Origin: Ramazzottius varieornatus
Lineage: Eukaryota; Tardigrada; Eutardigrada; Parachela; Ramazzottiidae
Direction: 5' to 3'
Length of the DNA: 64,000 bases
Assembly (NCBI GenBank): GCA_001949185.1
Contig: BDGG01000011.1
Span: 852,454 to 916,453 of the forward strand
The number at the start of each line of letters is the position of its first letter. Within the stretch, counting starts at the first letter, position 1. Shown in pieces: positions 23,901 through 36,200 of this stretch. The notes below the pieces were generated by a model. It did not search any database. It was not told the origin of the DNA and was given only the letters and a program-made list of their open reading frames with translations. The position numbers and the translations under genes are program-made.

Positions 23901-25293
23901 TCGCGAGATTCCGTTTCGCGTATGAGCTTCTTGATACCTATTAGTGTCGTGGATGTCGGAAGACAGAGACTAGCCAGAGAGAAAACCATGAATTTCAGTC
24001 TAGTCAGGAGGCAAAGTTGCCTACAAACCTACCCCGCAAAACTCGCGCGTTCCGGACCCGTTTCCGAAACTTGCGAAAAACTCAATTTTGCCCCACTCAC
24101 GACTAATTTCCGTTGATCAAGCAAACTCACATTTTAAATCAACTGTTTGCGACATAAACAGCTCGTCGTGAGGAGGACTAATGTAGTAGTAAGCTGAAAA
24201 GTCCGTGAAGTTAAAACAGGTAAACGTACTTCGGAGAAAATCCAGAAAAAGAATTCGGCCACAAACATGTCTTGATTGTGTTTCGCAGCTCTCTTCAACC
24301 ACGGAAAATCCTCCTTGTCCATCGAATAGACCAGCGTCTCGACGTGCATCTTGTCGGCAATACCGAGCAGCAAGTAACGCTTCAGTATCCGTTGAAAGGC
24401 CTTCTCGTTCCGGCGACTCCCGAAGACTGCATCACGATCCAGCGCCACGACGCAGTACCCACGAAGTACCGCGTACACGTCGTGGACGGAAGTGGCCAGA
24501 TGGACCATTTCCAAGCTTTCGCTGGAATTCTTGCGAAGGTATTCTTTTAGCATGTTTATCTGGCCAGATTCGGACAGCGCACGTTGCTTGCCTCGAGTCT
24601 TCTTGGAGTGGACTGGGGGAGAAGCAACGGGACCATCTACGCCCACTGGCGTACCTGTGATTGTGGATAGTATGTCATAACACATCGCATTGCGTTCACC
24701 TGACATATGCACAGAATTACAATCGAAATTCAGAAGTCGCTGGTAAACTAGAAAATGGCCTCTTTGACGTCACACTGCAAATGGTGACTATGCGTTGTCC
24801 ACGGTTAAAAAACTGTGACGTTAAACTTCCTTTCTGTTCGGTAAAAAACCACAACAGAGCCAAAACTCTGATTTCCAGTTTGCAGTTTACCTGTTGCTTT
24901 GGAGTTCACAAGGCGAACATCTGACTCTAGCTGCACGCCATTCTTCTTCCAGGCTTCCTCGATGGAATGTAGAGCAGCATAGGTCGCCAGGAAGCTCCGC
25001 GGGTTGAGTTTGGTGACTTGTCTGACAATGCCAGCCAGCATGCCATCGATGGCTTTGCGTAAGAATGTCTTTGGGTAGATTTCAGTGAAGCATTTCGGGA
25101 AGACTTCTCCGGTCAGCTGTATAGCCTTCAGGGCGTCCTTGGCACGAAGAAGCAGTGGCCCAGGAGGGTCTACCGCATACAGCATCCGCTCATGGGGGAG
25201 GTAGAGATGCGTCTCGAGCAGCAGCCGGCGGTCAGGCGAAACTTGGGGCTGCTTTGCAGGGATGGTCGCTTTGGACTTCGTAACGGTTTCCAT
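20903..25293 (-). CDS. TERT: Telomerase reverse transcriptase
   Basis: TERT copies an RNA template onto chromosome ends. Seven exons give 853 aa: 25293-24891, 24699-24230, 23679-23420, 23162-22772, about 22373-21971, 21737-21406, 21205-20903. The RNA-binding domain has the T-motif region GSRRNEKAFQRILKRYL and FFWIF, then LFYATASQSGKKERCFFR. RT motifs: 1 (RFIPREVFGVRP), A (VTCDIEKAYD, near 455), B' (GIPQGGPLSS, near 550), C (YMDD, near 585) and E (WYGW). Both motif C aspartates and the first motif A aspartate are present. The C-terminal extension matches the TERT thumb (ETLAWLAF). Motif C reads YMDD rather than the usual L/I-x-DD. The exon 4/5 junction is the least certain (weak GTACCC donor; several AG acceptors). 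An upstream N-terminal exon cannot be excluded. Confidence 0.92.
21240..21320. repeat. Partial palindromic hairpin element, TERT intron
   Basis: CAAGTGGTGAACC ... GAAGCGTGCGCCACTTGG; the left arm is diverged and the right arm perfect. Lies in the last TERT intron. Confidence 0.6.
21786..21903. repeat. Palindromic hairpin element, TERT intron
   Basis: CCAAGTGGCTCACG ... GCATGCGCCACTTGG with a right end TTTTTGCTGAGCTCCC matching the outer arm of other copies. Confidence 0.7.
22424..22618. repeat. Palindromic hairpin element with clear outer arms, TERT intron
   Basis: Left end AACTCGGCAAATACACTTGAC and right end CAAGTTTGCCTGCCGAACTT are complementary with few mismatches, enclosing two hairpins. 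At about 195 bp it is one of the best-defined full-length copies. Confidence 0.8.
23195..23310. repeat. Palindromic hairpin element, TERT intron
   Basis: One hairpin, CCAAGTGGCGCACGTT ... AAAGTGTGCGCCCCTTAGG, between CTCGACATGACCG and a decayed CCCGAGTTCCC end. Confidence 0.7.
23704..24182. repeat. Inverted repeat spanning a TERT intron
   Basis: AATAGTCCTCCTCACGAC (about 23704-23722) recurs inverted as GTCGTGAGGAGGACTA (about 24165-24180). The arms sit close to both ends of the intron between the RNA-binding and T-motif exons, enclosing about 440 bases, so the intron could fold back on itself. Confidence 0.65.
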
Positions 25294-25517
25294 GACAGTC
25301 TCTCTCAGGATGGCAAACTCCGTTCACGTCTTCTTTCTGCTTCCTTGGATTCGTTCCATAACCTACAGAGAGAACACACAGACACATACACAAGTCCAGA
25401 TGAAGGAGAAACCCCATCAAAAGACAATCATTTCACAGAAACATCCGTCGTTATCCAATAAACCAATCAAGCCCGTGTTGTTTTGACCCGAAGAGCACTC
25501 CCAGTGAAAAGTTCGGG

Positions 25518-25800
25518 CCAGCGGTGGACGGGTGATTTATTCAGCCTAATATCGAATACAACGGAACCGCCACCTACGACCTGCCAAGAACCAGTACAAA
25601 CGGGTAATCTTATCATCAGTGTGCGAATTTTACCTCTAGTGAACAAGAGACATGGTGCTCGAACGACATTTGGAACGGTATTTTTCATATGAAAATTATT
25701 AATCGACCGATTGCCGTTCCAAGGTTGGGCTGCGCTTGAGGTTGTGAAGCCGTTCAGTGGTTTGCGTAATTCACTAAATAAATCACCCGTCCACCGCTGG
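25518..25800. repeat. Fold-back element upstream of TERT
   Basis: CCAGCGGTGGACGGGTGATTTATTCAG (25518-25544) is repeated inverted at 25774-25800 with one mismatch, giving a roughly 283-base element with 27-base arms between the divergent TERT and chromodomain starts. Confidence 0.8.
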
Positions 25801-26085
25801 TTCGGGCGGAAACGGAATTCGGCAGTCGACTCCTCAGGACTCTGAGTCAGGAGGTTATGGTGACTGCCCCGAACGACCGGGAGCCCAATGGCTGCAAGGG
25901 CGATTGGCACGAGCCTGTTCAACTGGCGACCTGCCATTCCAAAAGGCCAAGTACCAACCTAACACTCTGTACCAACTGTTGGTTTTTATGGTTTTCTTCA
26001 CCCGGATACCGGAATCCGACATCTGCCCGGTCTTTCTTGTGCGCACACCTGCATTCTTAAGGTATCCCTGCTTTGCCGACCGAGA

Positions 26086-29000
26086 ATGGCCGACTATGAT
26101 CCGGACGCTCTGTATAACGTGGAAGCCGTGAGGGATCACAAAGGCCGTGCTCCTTACCGACAATTCTTCATCAAATGGGAGGATTATGACGAGTAGGAAT
26201 CAACTGGACATTTCCGAATCTCTCAAGTATCCGTGCCGAGACATTCATGTTTTATCTTTGCAGATCGACGAACACGTGGGAGCCCGAGGCCAACCTCGTG
26301 TACAATGAAGTGACTCAGACGTACTGCAGGGAGAAAGGATTACCGCCCATCGTCGATCCAGTAGCCGAGAAGGAAAGGAAAAGTGGGTTCTGAAGTCTAC
26401 TAACCGTTTGAATCTTCCTTCGTGCCAAACATATCAATAAGCTACGTCCCTTTGGCCTTTCAGAGCAAGAACGAGCGGAGAAACTTGCGCGGAAAATAAG
26501 TAAGACGGCTTAGTTTTTTTGTAGTCGCCTCCGTCTACTTCCAGAACTTCCAAAATCCGTAGTTAGAAATTCATCTCAGACTTCCTGTTGCAGAAAGGGA
26601 AGAGGAAGAAGAACGATTACGTAAGGAGAAGAAGCGAGGAAGGAAAGAAGCGGAAAGACGACGTCTGGAAGAGGAAGCTGCTGGCAAGTGTAAGTCCAGA
26701 AGCAGCTGAAGCTTGCGAGAAATCCAGAAGCCTAACCTGTCTTCGCTGACCGTTTTCTCCAGACAAGTTACCAGCCCCACCACCTGCTTCCAAAGTCTCA
26801 ACTCCTCGCGCCGATTCACCTGAGATCCCGCTAGATCTGAGTCGCCAGGTTAGTAATCCCAGGTCACGTCGCCGTTTAGATCGGACAATATCGAGAGAAA
26901 TTTAACATTTCATTTCAAAAGGATTAATTTCCATAGCGAGCTGTAGGGTAATTCCTCTTGAATTGCTGATATAGTGATTGTTGCATGGCTGTGTGCTGTA
27001 CGACTAGCCAGGCCAGCACTTCCTGTTGCAACGGCCTTGTGTTATGATTTTTGTAGGGGAGGGCTTCTGTGACCTCAGCACCCGTTTCTGTTACGCCCTC
27101 TTTCGCGCCGCTCATTGTGAAGTTACCAGCGCCTCGTCCAAGAACTCTTTCCGTTTCTTCCGAGAGCTCAGTCGAGTTCGTGGGTACCTCAGGGTCATCA
27201 AAGGCTGCTTCGGCGTCAGCTAGTACTTCCAAAGCATCTTCCTCCAGTCCGGACCAGCATTCAAAGACGGACGTATGGAACCGCGACAGCGAAGACGACG
27301 GCTCGGACGAAGAGGACGGTCCAGAGCTCTTCAGCGTCAGGAAAGTGCTAGCTATGAAGGGTGTCGCTCCGAAGAGAGAATTCTTTGTACAATGGGAAGG
27401 CTATGAATCGTAAGTGATAAAATGAAGCTTAAGAAAGCAGAATAAAATGTCAACATGGAGAAGTGGAATTTTGATGCTGGAATCTTTCTGGTTTCAGGGA
27501 AGACGATACTTGGGAGCCCGAGTCGGGTGTTGGTCATTTGGATATCGTCAGAGAGTTCATAGCCAGGAAACAAGCCGAGAAAGATGTCAAGGAGAAGGCG
27601 GAGACGAAGAGGAAAAGAGAAATTTCGGAGGCGAAAGAGAAAGCTTCATCCAAGGCCACATCGTCCACTTCCGGTTCGACATCTGTCAAGAAACCGGTGA
27701 AAGCAAGTTCTGACAAATTCACCGCTCTCCTACAGAAAGGTACGAAATAGTTGTGTAAATCATGACGAAAGTGAAACGATCTGATTTCTCTGATCGGTGT
27801 TACTTTTATAGATGGGAAGAAAGCCAGCATCAGTTCGACTTCTGGCTTCAAAGTTCCGAAAGCGAAGACCCAGACAAAGATTAGCGAAGAGTACAAGGCC
27901 TTGTGGCAGAAGCAGCTTGGTCTGAAAGACCCCGAGCCAGTCAACACGGCAGCTAAGACTCTCCACCCATTTCTTAATGCGTATTCGCCTTCTCTCCTCT
28001 TGACTCCCACTCCGGTCCCGAAACCTCCCGAAGTCCAGCATCCCGCGCCTATACCAGTGCCCGCACCCGCACCGGCTTTCAAGAAGGGTCCAGAAAAGCC
28101 GGTCAGAGTATTCAATATACCGGCACGTGTCGTCGAAGTCTACCCCGATTACCTCCCGGGTAAGGAACAACACTGTACCGCTGACAATGTTTTTTCTTAC
28201 GTTATTTTGTCGATTGAAACATTTGTTTATTGGTCAATCGGTTTTTGCAGATGAAGCAATCAAGAAAGAATTTCCAAATGAACATTTTGCGATGGTGAAG
28301 ATGGTATTGGGAAGTAAGTTTCGGACTGACGAAATTCTCGAATAGAAAGCATAATATGGATGCTCGACACACAAGCCCCACAGGATGATTTCCCCATGTG
28401 GCGCTCGGCTGGAGTGTTATTGGCTGGAGGCGTGCGCCACTTGGCAAACTCGACAGGTTTATTCTTCATGTGGCGCACGTTTCCAGTATTCTTGGCTGGT
28501 AGCGTGCGCCCCTTGGAAAGGCGATTTGTCGGGTTTGCCTGCCGAGCTCCCACATAGCTTGAAAAGTGAATACTTTTGGGGAGATTTTCGGGCAGAAAGT
28601 AAGAAGAATGATCAAACAGCGCAAAAGGTTTCTCGTAGCGAAAGTCCATGAACCGGAAAAGAAAGAGGAACCCAGTCGGTCAGGCTTGCCGGACGAGTTA
28701 GACGACGTCTGGCGTCCTCCGTCAGAAGATCGCTTCGTCGCTCTCTACAACCGGCTGAGTTGCCTGCGCGACAAGTCCACGTTCTTTAGTGGACCACCGG
28801 AGTCGCCGCTGGTGACTTCAAGTGACCACATGTTCGAGCGAGCCATGCCAGACTTAAGACAGCTGGACTGGAACAAGGGCTTTCGCATCCCCGAAGTCAT
28901 TGGCAACTACATGGACTATTTCAAGAATCGGCTACTACCGGCGCATCAGCACGCTATGTCTTGGACATCTCCTCGTAAGTAGCAACGACTGGTTAGAGGT

Positions 29001-29560
29001 TCTGTGAGGCTGGTACAAAAATCTAGAGACGTCTCACGCTCCTCCATACACTGCCCTGTACGTTTCGACGGGGCGGGTGCATGCAGGAACTTGCCCAAGA
29101 GAACTTGCATACATTGTGCTGCATCTTTGTTGTGCTGGTTGCGTACGCAGGTGCTTGTCGGTGCATTATCTCATCAACCTGCGTACACTAGACCATGTTT
29201 TCACATCGATGGTCAATTATGCAGGTTTGTGCAATGTGGCAATATTCCGTTTCCGACGTGTCAGTCGATCCTTGGTCATTTGGCTGGGCTCTATGTTGAT
29301 TGTTTTCTGAGTCCTATTTTCCTGAAAACTAGATGTATCGAAAAGTGGCTGAATGTTTCGCAGCGACCATGCTGAGGTTCACGCCGAGGGAGGTTCCGGC
29401 CAGCCTGCACAACGAACTGAAGGATCCAGATGTGATGTTACACATGGGCCGTGACGTGATGAACTACGCCAAAGAGAAGAACCAACAACGCTGTTCCAAG
29501 CAGATCGTTCGACCTGGACGTCTTCGGGGACCTCGACGCTCCGCTTCACACCGACGCTGA
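26086..29560 (+). CDS. Double-chromodomain protein with charged middle and unknown C-terminal region
   Basis: Probably a nuclear methyl-lysine reader. Exons: 26086-26192, 26264-26382, 26464-26499, 26594-26689, 26763-26848, 27057-27409, 27498-27739, 27812-28159, 28251-28313, about 28567-28974, 29364-29560, for about 684 aa. The first chromodomain begins at residue 10 (YNVEAVRDHKG, FIKWEDYDE, NTWEPEANL); the aromatic cage Y...W..Y is complete. A KR/E-rich helix (REEEERLRKEKKRGRKEAER) follows. A second chromodomain (FSVRKVLAMKG, FFVQWEGYES, DTWEPESG) has Phe at the first cage position. After a lysine-rich and then proline-rich stretch comes a C-terminal region I do not recognise (DRFVALYNRLSCLRDKSTFF; RQLDWNKGFRIPEVIGNYMD). 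HP1, CBX and CDY proteins share the chromodomain but not this layout. The start of exon 10 is uncertain by about 30 bases. Confidence 0.85.
28362..28556. repeat. Palindromic hairpin element, chromodomain gene intron
   Basis: Two hairpins (28395-28444 and 28470-28518) and right end TTTGCCTGCCGAGCTCCC. It abuts the presumed 3' splice site of exon 10. Confidence 0.75.
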
Positions 29561-29862
29561 ACCGGTGCGATCTTCTCGCTGTCTTTCTCGATGTTCCTGT
29601 GTTTTGAATTTCATTCATATGGCTTCTTACGCCTTCGATATTACGTTTCTTGTTTAATTTTGTAATTTCTCCAAGTCCTTTGCCACGGGATTAATTTCCT
29701 GGCTTTTTTGCCTTTCCTACTGACGTACAAAGTGGCGGTTCCTCCTTCGACACTGCAGATTGTACTGTGTACTGTACGTTGACGCTCCTCGCTGCTAGAC
29801 TCGTCGTAAACACACCTGTACTTACCGTTTGTACACGGTGGAGACCTTGATGTTCGAAATGT

Positions 29863-29868
29863 AATAAA
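29863..29868 (+). promoter_or_regulatory. Candidate poly(A) signal AATAAA for the chromodomain gene
   Basis: A canonical AATAAA about 300 bases after the stop codon at 29560. Confidence 0.45.
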
Positions 29869-30295
29869 ATTCTAATGCAGGAAGCGTTTGCCTTTTGTGT
29901 GGCCGTGAAGACGTGTAAAGACAACAAAGCGCCGCCGGCGAAGCGGCTAACATTCATTCACGAGCAAACGTTTTGTTTATGAGCCAAATGTTGGCACTCG
30001 TGCCATTGAAGTCCTACGCTGCCACTGCGTGAATTATCTGACTGACAGCTGACAAAAAAAGAACGTCTGTGTTGCAGTCACCCGTGAGTTGGTTGTCTTT
30101 TGAAACTTATTGAGAGCATCCTGTTTGGCAAAAGTCCCAGTTTGAATATTCGGCTTTGTCCATTTTTTTTGCTATGGCTTCTCCGGTCCGTTTTCTACTG
30201 CTGGGAGAGTGCTTTGCGAACTCATGGGTATTACGGTGTCGATAAGAAGTGAGCCTCAGCGTTTCCCAAGTATCGCAACGTAGGATCGCGCCATA

Positions 30296-33200
30296 ATGGC
30301 GGCGGGAAGAATGGACGGGATCGTTCTCAACCCTGGCCAAGATGATCTCATGGTAAGTCACGTTTACCTTGGATAATTACATGAATGTTTCGCTGAGACA
30401 GACATGCCACATATTGAACGTTCGGTGTTGGACAAAATGACGTCGGGTGTGTTTCCAAAGCTGAAACTTCTTGCCTTTTCCGCTTCTAGTATGTGGAACC
30501 ATATGAAAAGAGTTTGCCGAAGAAGATCGTGGTCTGGATCGCCATCGTTCTAACAGGTGGAATACTGGGTCTTGTGTTTTTCTGGAGGAGAGACTGGTAC
30601 GCCAAGGCCACCGGACGTCTGACGAGCATCCAGAGAGCCAACCTTCTAGTTTTACGGGTGAGTCCATCCATTCTTACAGCCTGCAACATCCGGTAGAAGT
30701 TTTGTTTATCATGCAGCCACATGTTGCACTTTTCGTATCGTAATTTTCGTCTTTCTTTATTTACAGGATACCTATCATGATTTCTTCGTATCGGAGGTCC
30801 ATGACATGGCACTCAGAACCCGGTTCTACAAGTCAGTCCCCTTATCATCAAGCATCTGATGTGTTTTCCTGTCATTTATGAACAATAATCATGCCTGATG
30901 GTTTGTGTGTATCTTCAAAGGAAGCCGCCTAAAGGCAGCATTCAGGAACACGCGCCACTCACCACTCCATCCTTTGAGTCAAAAGTACGTCGAAAAGAAT
31001 TAGTTACTACCTTGATGATACTCCATGATGTGGCTGAACGTTTCAGGGAGAATTCGAGAATGCGAAGTTGTTGAGGTTTTTCGACTGCAAAAGGGTTCGC
31101 TACATTTGGAACACTAGCACTGCCCAGTTCGTCAAACTGCTTGGCATCCCGGACGAAGTACCGTTGGGGTACTTTGACGGGGACCGCGCTAACGGACTGG
31201 ACGATCTCACCAGATCTCAAAGGTGCGCCCTAACTTTGTCTTCAAAGATGACTGGACCGTGCAAATGTAATCCCTCAAGTGTTGCCGTTATCACGTTTCC
31301 AGTGTTATCGGCTGGGATCGTGCGCCACTTGGAAAGCTCGACAACATTGTTTCGTCGAAGTGGCGCACGCTTCAATTGACGCTCTAAGTTGTTCTCCGAG
31401 TTCTCATATCCTCATTTTTCGGAACAGGTTGAAATTGTTTGGGCTGAACGACATTGCCGTGAAGGTCGATCCGATATGGAAGCTGTTCGTCAAAGAGGTA
31501 AAAAATGAAAATTAATTCCAGCTGATCAGTTTCCTTTGCGTACCTTTAAATCTTCCATTTGTCTACCGTATGCCTATTTTTTGTTTTTGTAGGGGCTGAC
31601 GGTCTTTTACATGTTTCAATTGTTCAGTATTATTCTGTGGTACATCGAACCGTAAGTGCGCATGACCCAACAGCAACAATCCCTGCGTAATCTTTTCCAC
31701 ACGCGTTTTACGAGCGGCTTTCCTCACTTGCTTGTTGCTCTTTCCAGATACACCGTCTACGCGTCAGTCATTGTTGCCATATCTGTCCTTTCGCTCACCT
31801 CCCAAGTAAGCAAGCTTTTGTGCTGACAGAAGCTTCTGGTTCAAAAGGTAATACAGTATGCATTATTGCTTTGTAGGTCTTCCTGACATATCGTCAACAA
31901 CACGCCCTGAAGAAACGGGTGCAAGACTACGACAACGTGAAAATCTTAAAGTCAGATGGAAACACCGCAATGGTTCCAAGTGAAACCCTGGTACCTGGTG
32001 ACATCATCCTGATTCCGACAAACGGCGGGAAAGTCGTTTGCGACGCGGTTTTGCTGACTGGGCAATGCATCGTCAACGAAAGCTCGCTCACAGGTGACTT
32101 TTGCAATTTGTTAGCAATAGGCTCAAGTGGGCAAATGAACGAAACCAGACCATGTTCCTAAGTGGTGCATACGCTCAGCTAACAACAACGAAGAAGTGCG
32201 CCACCTGAAATATCGATCTGGCTTAAATCATTTACCCACGTCTTAGGTGATAATCATGATAACCGATTGGTTCAACTCTCAGGGGAAAGTGTTCCTGTGT
32301 CGAAGGTAGCGGTGTCTTCGGCCGACAAGGACCAACTGTTCACAGTGCGAGCCTATACGCGCAACATGATTTCCTGCGGAAGCAAGATTTTGCAGTCGCG
32401 CGGTGCTGACGGACAGTTGGCCAAAGCCATGGTCATCCGGACAGGTTTCATGACGTCGAAGGGAGAACTGATTCGGAGCATCATGTACTTTCGGAACATT
32501 GACTTCCAGTTCCAGAACCAGACGTACTGGTATATCGGAGCGTTGGCTGTAATGGCTGTCATCGGCATGATTTATGCCATCATCGTTCTCAAGGTACGCA
32601 TTGACCGGGAAATACAGTTTTTTAGGATCACCCAGCTGGGTGCAGTCTCAAATACGGGGCGTATAGCATTAAAAAAGACTTAGAGTGGGTAAATCTAAAT
32701 TTCCCGAATGAATTGTCGACGGCCAATAGGACAAATGATTCGGCTGGCCCGTGTCGATAGATACGTGTGTAAGTTTTTTCACCTTTAGAGAACTCCAGGA
32801 ATAGAAGACAGCGAAATCACCATCCGCGCTCTGGACCTAGTGACCATTGTCGTGCCACCAGCCCTACCCGCTGCTCTAACTGTGGGTATCGTCTTTTCGC
32901 AATGGCGCCTCGGTAAACTGAAAATCTTCTGCATCAGCCCGCGTACCATCAACATGTGCGGTCTCGTCGACCTCGTCTGCTTCGACAAGGTCCGATGCAA
33001 ATTCGAAACAAATGTGTTTTCAGCGAAATCATCAAGCCGACTACATTTCAGACGGGCACCCTCACTGAAGACGGGTTAGAACTCAGGTCCGTCCTTCCTG
33101 CTGCAGTTCCCAAGAACCCGAACAATGAAAATCACCGGTTTCGTGAAGACAAGACGGACGTTCAGTACAGTGACAACGAAGAGCCCATGGTTCGGGCCAT

Positions 33201-36200
33201 GGCAGCCTGTCACTCCCTGTCCCTCATGACAGAATACGAGTCGGACGTCTCCACGGGTAAACTCCAGACGGCCAAGCTGATCGGCGACCCACTAGACTTA
33301 ATCATGTTCGAAGTCACGCAGTGGAAAGTCATTGAAGAAGCTTATCCGCCGTTTGGAAGCTCGATTGTCCGCATAGTTCACTCGCCGTTCGCCAGACGAG
33401 AGAGCTCCGCGAAGGCAGACAGAGGAGTGGAAGGACTCGTACTGATCAGGGAGTTCCCTTTCTCATCCGCGCAACAGAGAATGGGTGTGGTAGTGTACAA
33501 TACGATTGCGACAAAGTTCGAGTCTTTCGTCAAAGGCTCAACGGAAAAAGTTGTTTCCCTGTGTGATAGAAATACAGGTAGATGCCTATGATGTCTTTAG
33601 ACCAAACTGCAGCTCGGCGCAGACTAGACAAATCGTTTCCCCAACTGGCGCACACATCCAGCCTATGGTACTGACAACGCCCGCCACTGGGGAAAACAAT
33701 TTTGGCGAGTTTTCCTAGGTGGCGCACGTGTTCGGCGTTGTTGGCAGGAAGGGTGCGCCAATTGGAAAAACGATATTGTAGAGTTTGTGAACCTAGCTCC
33801 CAGCAGTCCTTTGAAAATTTCTAACGGCTTGATTTTCAGTGCCAAGTGATTGTATGGCTCGGTTGGAAGAGTTTTCTTCACAAGGGAACCGTGTGATTGC
33901 GCTCGCATGGAAGCCTCTTCCCACATCCTCGTTCGAAGAAGCGCGTAAGGTTTCCAAAGCTGAGGCAGAGTCCAACTTAACTTTTGTCGGTCTGGTCGTC
34001 TTCGAAAACCGTATCAAGCCGGATTCGCCTTCAGTCATCGAGGAACTGACCAAAGCCGACATTCGCACCGTTATGCTGACCGGCGATAACATGCATACCG
34101 CCATATCCATTGCCAGAAGTTGCGGCATCGTTCATCCCGAAGACCAAGTAGCAATCGTCGAAGCCGACCAAGCCCATGTGAATTTCAACAAAATCCGGTC
34201 CCATGGAGAAGCTTTGTTGTCGAATGGGACCTCAGCGAACGGACACCTCAACAAAGTATGTCGCAGGAAAGATACTCAGTGCAGACAATAGTTCGGCAAA
34301 TATGAGTGCGACAAAATAATCTTTCCAAGTGGCGCACGCTTCTAGTTACTGATAAATGGAACGTGCGCCACGTCGAACAACAATCTTGTCAGGTTCTTTT
34401 CCCCAGCTCTCAAACAAGTCACCAGTAACTCCCTCCTTCTTTCAGGCTTTCTCCTACGATTCCCAAACCTCCGTGACGAGTAACGAAGCCGAGAAAGCCG
34501 TGTCGAAAGAAGTGCTCGCCCTGACTGGTGACACTCTACAAATCATTCGGACTTCTCATCCCCACCTGCTGCAGCAGATCATTCTTCAAGGGACAGTATT
34601 CGCGCGAGTCTCCCCGCTGGAGAAACAATTTATGGTGGAGCAGTTCCAGTCGGTAGGATACCAAGTAGCCATGTGTGGTGATGGAGCCAACGATGTCGGA
34701 GCTCTGCGGGCCGCTCATGCTGGAATCTCGCTCTCCGAGTCTGAAGCGGCTGCTGCTGCGCCATTCACAAGCACAAATCCCTCCATTGCCTGTGTTCCCC
34801 TCGTCTTACGCGAAGGTGTGTTTTATCACTTTTGTGATACCCTGGCAGTACGTGAGCGCGTTGCAGAACAGGGCAATAGACGATCCAACAGTTGTCCGCA
34901 ACGGTGCCTTGGAAAAAAGGGAGAGGTAATAATTTACAAACATAGAAACCGAATGGTCCACTTTTGCTTGCCTCAGAATACTGCAAAGAAACACATAAGC
35001 TGAAAAAGAAACACACCAGAATAATACTTTGTGAGAAGGAGTGAAAATCATGGTAGAAAAAGGGAAAGAATAACGTGTTGAAACAACAATGGTGGTGAGT
35101 CTAGTCAGACGGACAGGGCGATCCACGTTACCGTCGGCTTAACCGGTGTTTCGAGGCACCGGCGGTCTGGGTGTGATATACCGTCGTGACGCGCTGTAGC
35201 GCCTTCCCATAGGCTTAAGCCTGGTGGTCTGTAGACCGGGCCTTGCACCGCTTGAGAAAGCGATCTTGTCGAGTTTCTGTTTGCCAAGGAGATTCCCCAA
35301 AAGCCCGATGTTCCGAGGGCTCTCCGAAAGGAGTTTGAGAAATCAAAAGAAAATTGACACCGCGGACGATTGCGTTGTAGATGGACAAAATTATATTATT
35401 TTGGACGTCGGTAAACGAATCTTCTAGATCGTTTTTCGAAGTGGCGCACGTCCTCAGCTAGTAACATCGAAAACTTGGGCCACTTGGCATAACGAATGAT
35501 GTCTTTTGCCGACGTACCATTCACTGGTTCAGTTGGGTTTTGCTCCATGCTAAATTGCGCCGAAGCTGCCGCCAGTACTTTTATCCTCTCTTCCAGCTTG
35601 TTCCAACCGAGGGGCATGCACTAGTGTTGTTTTTGCAGGTCGATGCGCACTGGTGACGTTCTTCGGTATCTTCTTCCTGATGGCGACCTACAGCATGTCG
35701 CAATTCATTTCCTGCTTACTTGTCTACTGGACCGGTGTCACCCTGACTGACTGGCAGTTCCTCTACGAGGACCTTTTTGAGCTAACTATCCTGGCCATCG
35801 TCATCGCCTTTGCTGAACCGTTCCACCATCTTTCACGCGATCCAGCACCGTCCAGCTTGAAGTCCTTCCCTGCATTATTCTCTTTGCTGGGACACGTCAC
35901 CCTCATCATGGCCGCACAAATCATCGCCTTCAAGGTGGTTCAGACTCTACCTTGCGACCTGTCAGCCTTACCCAACGATACGACAGCGGAAAACGGAACG
36001 GGGTCAGAAATTTCCATGACGGCTGGGAAACCATTGTGGGGAACTGGCTGCGAGACTTACGCCGTGTGGACGGTGGGAACGATACAGATTGTGGTGTTGT
36101 CTTTCATCTTCGCCAAAGGAGCACCGTATCGACGGCCCTTCTATACCAATTGTAACGTCGGAAAGAACCTTGCACGAACACGTTCTTCCCTCTCTGTTAT

